A stretch of 64,000 nt of DNA from Flavobacteriales bacterium UBA4422 (lineage in GTDB: Bacteria > Bacteroidota > Bacteroidia > Flavobacteriales_G > Salibacteraceae): positions 146,064 to 210,063 of the forward strand of contig DGQE01000012.1 in assembly GCA_002389645.1 (NCBI GenBank), given 5' to 3'. The notes under the pieces were generated by a model. The model had not been told where the DNA came from. It saw only the letters and a list, made by a program, of their open reading frames with translations, and did not search any database. The translations under genes were made by a program, and so were the position numbers. Below, in pieces: positions 1-7,507 of this stretch (positions are counted from its first letter, which is position 1; each line of letters opens with the position of its first letter).

Positions 1-1
1 T

Positions 2-952
2 AGTTCTCAGCAACTCATCAGTATTATCATGCCGATGAAAAATGCCGCACATTGGATAGAGGAGTGTTTGGATTCGATATTAAATCAGTCATACTCTATT
101 TGGGAATTAATTGCTATTAACGACCATTCAACAGATAATACTTCCACAATGCTTGAAGGCTATTCCAAAATAGATGGTCGAATAAAGCTGTATCAAAACT
201 CTGGCAATGGAATAATAGATGCGTTGAACACAGCATTAAATTATACAAGGGGTGATTGGATCACACGCATGGATGCTGACGATATTATGCCAAAGGACAA
301 ACTTGAAGTATTGGTTGCTACGCTCGATTGGAATGAAAAGGTTGTGGCAACTGGAAAGGTGAAGTACTTTTCAAGCACAAGAATATCTCAAGGTTATTTA
401 GAGTATGAAGCCTGGCTAAACGACCGAGTAACTGAAAATGACCATTGGGATTGGATATATCGAGAATGTATTGTATCCAGCGCCAATTGGCTTGCTCATC
501 GAAAAAATGTAAACTTCGAAAAGAACCTTTATCCCGAAGATTATGCATTAACGTTTTATTGGTTTAGCAATAAGGTTAAAATTCTAGGTTCAAACCAAAT
601 CACTCATTTGTGGCGAGAACACCGTCAAAGAACATCGAGAAACTCTGAAGATTATCAACAAGCTTCGTTCTTCAAACTTAAAATCAATCAATTTCTAAAA
701 CTCACAAAAGTCCAAGAAAGACCACTTGTGGTGATGGGTAAAAATCAAAAGTCTCAGCTTACAATTGAACTCTTGAAAAACCAGCACGTAGACTATTTAC
801 ATATTCATTCAGAGAATATTGACCAGTTCGAAAAGGTTGATCGTCCACAAGTGTTAATCGCTGTCTTCCCGAAAGACGAAGAAAAACGATTAATTCAAGA
901 ACTAATGACCAGCAAGAAATTGAAAATGGGTCAAGATTGGTGGTGGCTCTAA
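2..952 (+). CDS. Family 2 glycosyltransferase, 5'-truncated by window edge
   Basis: GT-A fold glycosyltransferase, expected to transfer a sugar from a nucleotide sugar during surface polysaccharide synthesis. The usual N-terminal strand SIIMPMKNA is followed by an acidic motif (NDHSTDN) and the metal-binding DxD-type stretch MDADD. The first ATG lies at 29, but the same frame is open to base 2 and encodes SSQQLISII just before it. That is the normal GT2 entry sequence, so the real start lies left of the window. The last 90 residues form an extra domain with a VVMGKNQKSQ segment that resembles a nucleotide-binding loop; its role is unknown. Sugar specificity cannot be read from the sequence. 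Confidence 0.85.
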   Translation, partial: SSQQLISIIMPMKNAAHWIEECLDSILNQSYSIWELIAINDHSTDNTSTMLEGYSKIDGRIKLYQNSGNGIIDALNTALNYTRGDWITRMDADDIMPKDKLEVLVATLDWNEKVVATGKVKYFSSTRISQGYLEYEAWLNDRVTENDHWDWIYRECIVSSANWLAHRKNVNFEKNLYPEDYALTFYWFSNKVKILGSNQITHLWREHRQRTSRNSEDYQQASFFKLKINQFLKLTKVQERPLVVMGKNQKSQLTIELLKNQHVDYLHIHSENIDQFEKVDRPQVLIAVFPKDEEKRLIQELMTSKKLKMGQDWWWL

Positions 953-1021
953 TAATGAAAAAGAATCCTCACCAGACATTGACCTTTCTATATTTGACGC
1001 AAAATAATCAACCGCCACAGT

Positions 1022-1363
1022 ATGTCTGATAATTCACCCTGTCCTCAATGCAACTTTCAATTTGGTTACTCCACTGGAGGGGAATTAATGATGTGTCCTG
1101 AATGTGGTTATGAGTGGAATCCTTCAGAATCAGAACAAGAAACTCCTGATGAAGTGATTAAAGATGCCAATGGAACAGTTCTTTCTGATGGAGACAGCGT
1201 CATAGTTTTAAAAAACCTTCCCGTTAAAGGAGTGCCACAAACAATAAAAGCTGGGACCAAAGTAAAGAACATACGATTGACTGATGGCGATCACAATATT
1301 GACTGCAAAATCGATGGTTTTGGTTCGATGTCTTTAAAATCTGAGTTTGTCAAGAAAGTATAA
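1022..1363 (+). CDS. yjdM: PhnA/YjdM family zinc-ribbon protein
   Basis: A 113-residue protein with an N-terminal zinc ribbon (CPQC near residue 7 and CPEC near residue 25) and a compact C-terminal beta domain containing the D-ANG-LxDGD-V-V-KNLPVKG pattern typical of PhnA/YjdM. Length matches the family, which is about 110 residues. The family was historically tied to alkylphosphonate use, but no C-P lyase or phosphonoacetate hydrolase genes lie nearby, so a phosphonate role is not supported here. It sits alone between the glycosyltransferase and a secreted protein. Family assignment is firm; function is uncertain. Confidence 0.9.
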   Translation: MSDNSPCPQCNFQFGYSTGGELMMCPECGYEWNPSESEQETPDEVIKDANGTVLSDGDSVIVLKNLPVKGVPQTIKAGTKVKNIRLTDGDHNIDCKIDGFGSMSLKSEFVKKV

Positions 1364-1425
1364 TTTTCGAATAGACAATTGTCAATAATCTACTTTCGCA
1401 GCCGATATACTAAAAACTTACATAA

Positions 1426-2169
1426 ATGAATTTATTGAAAAAAATTGGCGGATTAATGGCCATTGCATTATTCTTAGGAACTAGTTTAATTGCCCAAAAG
1501 AACGTAGCCGTAGTTACTTTTTATGCTGATAAGCATATTGACTTTTCACAATTAGATGGAGATGTAGCCTTGGCAGCTGGAGTAGCTTCATTGTCAGAAA
1601 ACGACAACTTCAATCTTCAGCCTGTTTTGAACAATTTCCACGAGACATTCTTCACTGATTATACTCCACAATTCCCATTTAATGTGCTGCCTGAATCAGA
1701 AGTAATCAATAACGTTGAATACCAAGCCTATGAGAGCAAGCGGGGTGAAACAAGTGATGAAGATCGCAATAAGTTTTTTCAACGCTATCTTACCTACGAA
1801 GGTTACAAACCAATGGGCAATACATTGCTGAAAAAGAATAGTAATGAAACAGCAATGCTTGAAATATTCAAAGACGTTGATGGGGTAATGCTCGTAAACA
1901 TTGAATATGCTTTTGTAAAAAAGACTGTCCCTTTCACTGCTGGCATTCAAGCCTTCGTAAAAATTCAACTTTACAATCGTGAAGGTAAAAAAGTGTTCAA
2001 GATTAGAAAATATGCTACATCAAAAAAGAGTGTAGCCATAGTCGGTGGTATTCCAATTATGACTCCTGACAAACTTCTACCACTTTGTGAAAATGCAACA
2101 GCAGAAGTAATTGAAGATTTGAACAAAAAACTAAAGAAAATCGCTGCAAAATCTGCTAAGAAATTATAG
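1426..2169 (+). CDS. Secreted hypothetical protein
   Basis: A 247-residue protein with a clear signal peptide (MNLLKKIGGLMAIALFLGTSLIAQ) and a lysine-rich C-terminus. I do not recognise the family. The mature part alternates beta-prone stretches (VAVVTFY, GVMLVNIEYAF, AFVKIQLYN) and has a hydrophobic patch at GIPIMTPDKL. A possible -7 element TACTTTCG lies at 1391-1398, about 27 bases before the ATG, and a strong intrinsic terminator follows the stop codon, so it is probably a single-gene transcript. It is probably periplasmic or outer-membrane associated. Confidence 0.75.
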   Translation: MNLLKKIGGLMAIALFLGTSLIAQKNVAVVTFYADKHIDFSQLDGDVALAAGVASLSENDNFNLQPVLNNFHETFFTDYTPQFPFNVLPESEVINNVEYQAYESKRGETSDEDRNKFFQRYLTYEGYKPMGNTLLKKNSNETAMLEIFKDVDGVMLVNIEYAFVKKTVPFTAGIQAFVKIQLYNREGKKVFKIRKYATSKKSVAIVGGIPIMTPDKLLPLCENATAEVIEDLNKKLKKIAAKSAKKL

Positions 2170-2183
2170 TATTCCTTCCCATC

Positions 2184-2214
2184 AAAAAAAGCAGGCCTCG
2201 GTCTGCTTTTTTTT
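2184..2214 (+). terminator. Intrinsic terminator
   Basis: A-tract, inverted repeat AGCAG...CTGCT with a GC-containing loop, then eight T residues, 15 bases after the stop of the secreted protein gene. Confidence 0.85.
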
Positions 2215-2280
2215 GATAAATAATTTAAATATATTCTATTACTTAGACTTATAGAAAAGGTTCAATACATTTGGTCCCTT

Positions 2281-2577
2281 ATGATTTCAAGAGCAAGCAT
2301 GCACTTTTTCTTTGGTTTGAGCCTCATTTTATGCACACTAAACCTTAGCGTACAATGTTGGTCATCAGATGTTTTTTTTGCCGAAATCAATGAAGAAATT
2401 GAGCAAGTTCTAGAAGAAGATTTGCCGATTGAGGTCAATTTCACAATTTTATATTCTGGTCGAAATACTCCTCAAATGCTCAGTAATCGATCAGTTTTAA
2501 TACAGTGGGTAAACAGCTATCAAGCTCTTCATTTTTTTGAAATAGATTCTCCACCTCCCGAAGTGATTGCCTGTTAA
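2281..2577 (+). CDS. Small secreted hypothetical protein
   Basis: A 98-residue open frame starting at ATG 2281 or ATG 2299. The N-terminus MHFFFGLSLILCTLNLSVQC looks like a signal peptide, and the middle is acidic (EINEEIEQVLEEDLP). No family is recognised. It lies between a terminator and the SulP transporter gene, 60 bases from the latter, in the same orientation, so it could be the first gene of a two-gene unit. Coding status rests on the signal-like start and placement only. Confidence 0.5.
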   Translation: MISRASMHFFFGLSLILCTLNLSVQCWSSDVFFAEINEEIEQVLEEDLPIEVNFTILYSGRNTPQMLSNRSVLIQWVNSYQALHFFEIDSPPPEVIAC

Positions 2578-2637
2578 GAATCAAGTGGTTTCATAAACAC
2601 CTCTTTTCAATCACATTTCTCATTTCAAAAAATTATC

Positions 2638-4281
2638 ATGTTCAAACACTTTGGTAACGATCTGTCAGCAGGTCTTGTAGTATTTTTAGTAGCAGTACCC
2701 CTTTGTTTAGGTATCGCTTTAGCCTCTGGGGCACCTCTATTTTCTGGAATCATTTCAGGAATGGTAGGAGGTGTCATAGTCGGAATCATTAGTGGGTCAA
2801 AATTTGGCGTTAGTGGTCCAGCCGCAGGACTAACCGTAATAGTTGCTGATGCGATTTTGAGATTAGGCACAAATGCTGACGGAATTTTCAGTCTAGAGCG
2901 AGGGTTTCCATTGTTTCTTTCTGCAGTAGTTATTGCTGGAGTTATTCAATTGGTATTGGCCTTTGCCAAATCAGGCATCATCGGCTATTATTTTCCTAAC
3001 TCAGTAATTAAAGGAATGCTCACCGCTATTGGAGTAATAATTGTCTTAAAACAGATTCCTCATGCCTTAGGTCATGATGTTATTGCTGAAGGGTTTGATG
3101 GGTTCTGGCAAGAGGATGGAGAAAACACTTTCACGGAATTAATGATCGCATTTGGTGATATTAATCCAGCAGCTGTAATAGTAACTTCAGTATCCATGCT
3201 GATCCTAATCATTTGGGAGATGAATTTCATGAAAAGAATTAAACTCTTTAACATCATTCAAGGGCCACTTATTGTAGTGACAGTTGGCATATTATTCACT
3301 CGCCTTTGCCTTGATTTGGAGAGCTTAAATTTCGAACAAGATGAAATGGTTGGAATTCCACTAATATCTGAAGCAGGCGGGTTTACGGCACTCTTCACCA
3401 CACCTGATTGGAGCATGATATTCAAAAGTGAGCTTTGGGTTATTGCATTTACCATAGCAATAGTGGCTAGTCTTGAAACGTTGCTTTGTGTAGAAGCTAC
3501 GGACAAAATGGATCCAGAAAAAGATGTTACTCCAACAAATAGAGAGCTAATCGCTCAAGGCGTTGGAAATATATCATCAGGACTTATTGGGGGGCTTCCT
3601 GTCACACAAGTTATTGTTAGGAGTTCAGCGAATATTCAATCAGGAGGTAAAACTAAACTGGCAACGATCATTCATGGAGTATTTATAGGTATTAGTGTTT
3701 TCATTCTTCCAGATTTTTTAAATATGATCCCTCTTTCTAGCTTAGCAGCAATACTTCTAATGGTAGGCTACAAACTTGCTAAACCCTCAATTTTCATTGA
3801 AATGTCCAGAAGTGGACGAGATCAATTCCTCACCTTTATGATTACGTTTTTGGGTATTGTATTTACTGATTTATTAGTAGGAATAGGTATTGGATTAGCT
3901 GTAGGGTTCTTCATGATTTTATGGAAGAACTTCTCCACACCATTCAGCTTTAGTGAAATAATTGATGAGGGTAAACCCATTGAAATTGTACTTTCAGAAA
4001 ACGTTACATTCTTGAATAAAGCGAGTATTCTTAAAGCTTTGAATGCCATTCCGAATGATGCGGAAGTAGTGATTGATGCAACAAAAACACATTACATTCA
4101 CCCAGATGTTATCGAAATTATCGAAGACTTTATGATCAAGGCAAAACAGCATGAAATGAAAGTGGAGATTAAAGGTGATTTTAGAGAAGTGAATAAAAAC
4201 CACCTTGCCTTTTTTCTCAAGAAGGTCTCAAAAGATGGAAATTACAAAACCCCTTATTTTAAAACTGTATTCAAGAATTAA
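2638..4281 (+). CDS. SulP family anion/bicarbonate transporter
   Basis: A 547-residue inner-membrane protein. The SulP sulfate-transporter domain occupies about residues 1-420: it starts with NDLSAGLVVFLVAVPLCLGIALASGAP, contains the GVSGPAAGLTV loop, and has about 10-14 membrane segments. A cytoplasmic STAS-like domain follows from about 440 (IVLSENVTFLNKASI, then VVIDATKTHYIHPDVIE). SulP proteins move sulfate, bicarbonate or dicarboxylates. The adjacent convergent gene is a beta carbonic anhydrase, with only 6 bases between stop codons. SulP/carbonic anhydrase pairing is a recurrent arrangement that suggests bicarbonate uptake (BicA-like), an inference from context. Substrate residues cannot be verified by eye. 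Confidence 0.92.
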   Translation: MFKHFGNDLSAGLVVFLVAVPLCLGIALASGAPLFSGIISGMVGGVIVGIISGSKFGVSGPAAGLTVIVADAILRLGTNADGIFSLERGFPLFLSAVVIAGVIQLVLAFAKSGIIGYYFPNSVIKGMLTAIGVIIVLKQIPHALGHDVIAEGFDGFWQEDGENTFTELMIAFGDINPAAVIVTSVSMLILIIWEMNFMKRIKLFNIIQGPLIVVTVGILFTRLCLDLESLNFEQDEMVGIPLISEAGGFTALFTTPDWSMIFKSELWVIAFTIAIVASLETLLCVEATDKMDPEKDVTPTNRELIAQGVGNISSGLIGGLPVTQVIVRSSANIQSGGKTKLATIIHGVFIGISVFILPDFLNMIPLSSLAAILLMVGYKLAKPSIFIEMSRSGRDQFLTFMITFLGIVFTDLLVGIGIGLAVGFFMILWKNFSTPFSFSEIIDEGKPIEIVLSENVTFLNKASILKALNAIPNDAEVVIDATKTHYIHPDVIEIIEDFMIKAKQHEMKVEIKGDFREVNKNHLAFFLKKVSKDGNYKTPYFKTVFKN

Positions 4282-4287
4282 CTGAAC

Positions 4288-4914
4288 CTAATCGAGATAA
4301 TAAATCTCCATAATATTTTCCAACAACTTTGGAAAGTCAATATTTAAATCGATCAGCCCACCGGAGTGAATATCGAAAACCCATCCATGAACTGCGATGC
4401 CCCTCTGTCTGAATGCCGTCTGAACTACTGAGGTTTTGATAACATTTACACACTGCTCCTGAACGTTCAGCTCCACAAGGCGCTTATACTTTTCTTCTTC
4501 ATTTGTGATTGCATCCAATTCATTCTGATGAATCCTATATACATCGCGAATGTTCCTTAGCCATGGGTTTAATATCCCCAAATCTGCCGACTGCATAGCC
4601 GCCTTCACACCACCGCAGTAATAATGACCACAGACTACGATATGACTTACTTTAAGATACTTGACAGCATATTCTATTACCGACATTACATTTAAGTCAG
4701 TATTCGGTACCATGTTAGCAATATTCCGGTGAACAAATGCTTCACCAGGCTGAATACCCATAATATCTTCAGCTGTCACTCGACTGTCGGAACATCCTAT
4801 GTAAAGAATATCGGGACTCTGCCCTTCTGATAGGTTTTTAAAATAGTCCTTGTCTAGGCCTAATTTTTCATCGACCCACTTTTTGTTGTTGTCAAATATT
4901 GTCTTGATATCCAT
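4288..4914 (-). CDS. can: Beta-class carbonic anhydrase
   Basis: Interconverts CO2 and bicarbonate in the cytoplasm. The 208-residue protein carries all beta-class signatures: zinc ligands C41, H97 and C100 (GCSDSR and CGHYYCGG), and the D43/R45 catalytic dyad in CSDSR. The C-terminal part matches the family in length and includes the VHGWVFDIHSGGL stretch. It is transcribed towards the SulP gene. No regulatory extension is visible. The ATG at 4914 gives the standard N-terminus. Assignment is secure; the physiological partner (SulP) is inferred from adjacency. Confidence 0.95.
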   Translation of the reverse strand: MDIKTIFDNNKKWVDEKLGLDKDYFKNLSEGQSPDILYIGCSDSRVTAEDIMGIQPGEAFVHRNIANMVPNTDLNVMSVIEYAVKYLKVSHIVVCGHYYCGGVKAAMQSADLGILNPWLRNIRDVYRIHQNELDAITNEEEKYKRLVELNVQEQCVNVIKTSVVQTAFRQRGIAVHGWVFDIHSGGLIDLNIDFPKLLENIMEIYYLD

Positions 4915-4972
4915 GGCAGTTGATTGCGGTTTTGATGTTGACTATTATGGCTGGCAATATAAGTATTTGACT

Positions 4973-5377
4973 TCAACCTAAATTCGGTGAAAACTTTAAA
5001 AGAAGTTGCTTAAACCGATCCAGTGCGATTTTGCTATTGATGGCAAACTGCATTGCATAGCCTTCTGAGAATTTACTTGCGCTTTCGATATCATCATGAA
5101 GAAGTTGTAAATCTTGGTCATTCAAGAAACCCTTTCTTTCCTTTTCAGAAAGGGTCAAGCTGATCAGAAAATAATTACTTTGGGGTATGAGATAAAACAA
5201 ATCCTTATTCTCATTATTTACAAAAAGCACCCAACCAGTTCCCTTTAAAAAAACCCAATCTTTCTTGTAGTTACTCGCAAGCATATTGAGTTCATGATAA
5301 AACTCAAACGCAGCTCCCAAAGATGATTTTAATGCTTTATCCGAAGGAGTTTCTTTAGGGTATGCAGTAGATTTCAT
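4973..5377 (-). CDS. DUF3788-like protein
   Basis: A soluble protein of about 134 residues from ATG 5377. The frame stays open to a TTG at 5407, giving 144 residues, but no ATG lies further upstream. The pattern of an N-terminal helix, then YKKDWVFLKGTGWVLFVNNENKDLFYLIP, LTLSEKERKGFL and a C-terminal IALDRFKQLLLKF helix resembles the DUF3788 family, sometimes called YdhG/YjdI-like uptake proteins. That similarity is from memory and moderate. No signal peptide. It is likely a monocistronic gene reading towards the carbonic anhydrase gene start, 59 bases away. Confidence 0.65.
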   Translation of the reverse strand: MKSTAYPKETPSDKALKSSLGAAFEFYHELNMLASNYKKDWVFLKGTGWVLFVNNENKDLFYLIPQSNYFLISLTLSEKERKGFLNDQDLQLLHDDIESASKFSEGYAMQFAINSKIALDRFKQLLLKFSPNLG

Positions 5378-5507
5378 GCTTTGAATTAATTTTTTCAATG
5401 TTACCAACTTTTTGGTTAATAAAGACCGTAAACCGAATTCACTATTTTCTGATGAAAAGCGCTGAAATCACTTATTCATATCTTTCCAATCTATAAGCAC
5501 TCAAAAT

Positions 5508-6764
5508 TTGAATTGGAAAGCCATCAACCGCTCTCTCGGGCCAGGATTATTATTCGCAAGCACTTCTATTGGTGTTTCACATCTAGTGCAAAGCACTCGT
5601 GCCGGGGCTGAATTTGGTTTTGCTCTAGCTGGAATTATTATAGCTGTAAACGTATTTAAATTTCCATTTTTCGAGTTTGGATCACGATATGCTGCAGCTA
5701 AAGGTGAGAGTCTGATTGACGGATACAAGCGCTTAGGTATTCTTCCTCTGTGGATATATTTTTTAGTCATCATTTTATCCATGTTTTTTGTGAGTGCAGC
5801 CGTAGTATTTGTCACTGCAGGGTTTATGGATAACCTGTTCGGAATTAGCGATCAATGGCCAACTTTGACACTACTTCCATCAATTGTTATTTTCTTGATT
5901 TGCTTTTTCATTCTCTATTTCGGGAAGTTCAGTACACTGACTGAAGTAATAAAAGTGGTAGGGATTGTATTGCTAGTTTCTACCCTTATTGCGTTCGTTT
6001 TAACACTTCTTCATGGCAGAGAGCCAACAATGGAAGGGTTTATTGAACCTGACCTATTAAACGACAGTGGCATTTTCTTCATTATCGCACTAATGGGCTG
6101 GATGCCAACCGCATTAGATCTTTCCACTTGGAATAGTTTATGGACACTCGAAAAAATGAAAGACCCAGAAACTGCTCCTACATTTAATCAAATCATCAAA
6201 GAATTCAATTGGGGATATTGGATTACAGCAGGACTATCATTGTGCTTTTTAACCCTAGGTGCTTATTTAATCTATGGAACAGGCACTGAAATGCCAGAAG
6301 GAAGCTCAGCTTTCGCCAATTTTATTATCAATCTCTACTCCACCTCTATTGGCCAATGGAGCTATTGGATTATCGCTTTAGCATCATTTTCAATAATGTT
6401 TGGAACATCAATCGGAGTGCTTGATGGATACTCAAGAGCATTAAACCATACGACCAAACTAATCTTCAATCAGCATAATCAATCTTCACCCAAGGGATAT
6501 AGGATTGCGATTTTCTTAATCTCGATTGGAGCTTTTTCTATCATTCTATTTTTCATGAATCAGTTCAAACAGCTGATAGACTTAGCTACTACTATTTCAT
6601 TCGTTGTAGCCCCTTTGATTGCTATTGCAAACTTAAGGCTGGTTACTGGAAAGCATATTCCGAGCAAGCACAAACCTTCACTCTTACTAATTATTATCTC
6701 AATTCTCGGAATTACTTTCCTAACAGGATTCGCTGCATTTTACTTATGGAAACAGTTTCTCTAA
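5508..6764 (+). CDS. NRAMP-related metal ion transporter, non-canonical motifs
   Basis: A 418-residue membrane protein with about 11 hydrophobic segments and the NRAMP overall pattern (GPGLLFASTSIGVSHLVQS in TM1, ALMGWMPTALD in TM6). Canonical NRAMP proteins coordinate Mn/Fe with a DPGN motif in TM1 and a Met pair in TM6. Here the TM1 Asp and Asn are missing (FASTS), so the substrate may differ. The frame begins with TTG at 5508; the next in-frame Met lies far inside TM2, so the non-ATG start is required to include TM1. It overlaps the convergent VIT gene by 4 bases, a possible metal import/export pairing. Confidence 0.85.
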   Translation: MNWKAINRSLGPGLLFASTSIGVSHLVQSTRAGAEFGFALAGIIIAVNVFKFPFFEFGSRYAAAKGESLIDGYKRLGILPLWIYFLVIILSMFFVSAAVVFVTAGFMDNLFGISDQWPTLTLLPSIVIFLICFFILYFGKFSTLTEVIKVVGIVLLVSTLIAFVLTLLHGREPTMEGFIEPDLLNDSGIFFIIALMGWMPTALDLSTWNSLWTLEKMKDPETAPTFNQIIKEFNWGYWITAGLSLCFLTLGAYLIYGTGTEMPEGSSAFANFIINLYSTSIGQWSYWIIALASFSIMFGTSIGVLDGYSRALNHTTKLIFNQHNQSSPKGYRIAIFLISIGAFSIILFFMNQFKQLIDLATTISFVVAPLIAIANLRLVTGKHIPSKHKPSLLLIIISILGITFLTGFAAFYLWKQFL

Positions 6765-7450
6765 GCTAGATTTACGCCAAATAGGTAACCAATTAAACCG
6801 GTAACTCCCATAGCAATAGTTCCCCAAAATGTAATTCGAAGCACCGCTTTTCCAATGTTGGATCCTCCTGTTCTAGCTGCAACAGATCCCAAAAGGGCTA
6901 GAAATACAATCGTAAAAACGTACTGTAAATACACCATAAAATCAACATCACCAATTATAGCGACAATAACAGGTAGTAAACCTCCAAAAACGAAGGCTCC
7001 TCCAGAAGCCGCTGCTGCTTGGAAGGGTTTTGCCTGAGTTATTTCATTGATTCCTAATTCATCACGAGCATGAGCACCCAAGGCATCATGAGCGGTTAAC
7101 TCCTCAGCTACTTGCACAGACAATTCTTTTGAGAGACCTCTTTCCTCGTAAATCATAGCCAATTCCTTCAATTCAGACTCTGGCATTTCATCCAACTCGG
7201 TTTGCTCTCTTTTTAAATCGGCTGATTCTAAATCAGCTTGAGAGCTCACAGAAACATACTCACCAGCAGCCATGGACAAAGCACCTGCTACTAACCCTGC
7301 AACACCTGCTAAGACTATCGGGTCTCGAGTCTCACTAGCTGCAGCAACACCTATTACAATACTTGCCGTAGACAAAATCCCATCGTTTGCTCCGAGAATA
7401 GCAGCGCGTAGCCACCCACTTCTCATTACATAGTGTTTCTCCATTTCCAT
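6761..7450 (-). CDS. VIT1/CCC1 family iron/manganese transporter
   Basis: A 229-residue membrane protein of the vacuolar iron transporter family, which exports or sequesters Fe2+/Mn2+. The N-terminal block WLRAAILGANDGILSTASIVIGVAA is the family signature. It is followed by GALSMAAGEYVSVSSQADLE, a cytosolic acidic helical segment (about residues 70-130, rich in Glu) that in the family forms the metal-binding domain, and three further membrane helices. Starts at ATG 7450 or the next Met two codons in. It overlaps the last 4 bases of the convergent NRAMP-like gene. Confidence 0.93.
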   Translation of the reverse strand: MEMEKHYVMRSGWLRAAILGANDGILSTASIVIGVAAASETRDPIVLAGVAGLVAGALSMAAGEYVSVSSQADLESADLKREQTELDEMPESELKELAMIYEERGLSKELSVQVAEELTAHDALGAHARDELGINEITQAKPFQAAAASGGAFVFGGLLPVIVAIIGDVDFMVYLQYVFTIVFLALLGSVAARTGGSNIGKAVLRITFWGTIAMGVTGLIGYLFGVNLA

Positions 7451-7507
7451 ACTACTAACTTACTAATTAACATAGCAATAATCAGTGCTTTGGCCAAAAG
7501 CAGAAGA

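Noticed and set aside
1022..1363. Phosphonate utilisation locus
   Set aside because: Only the PhnA/YjdM-like gene is present; no C-P lyase, transporter or hydrolase genes are nearby.
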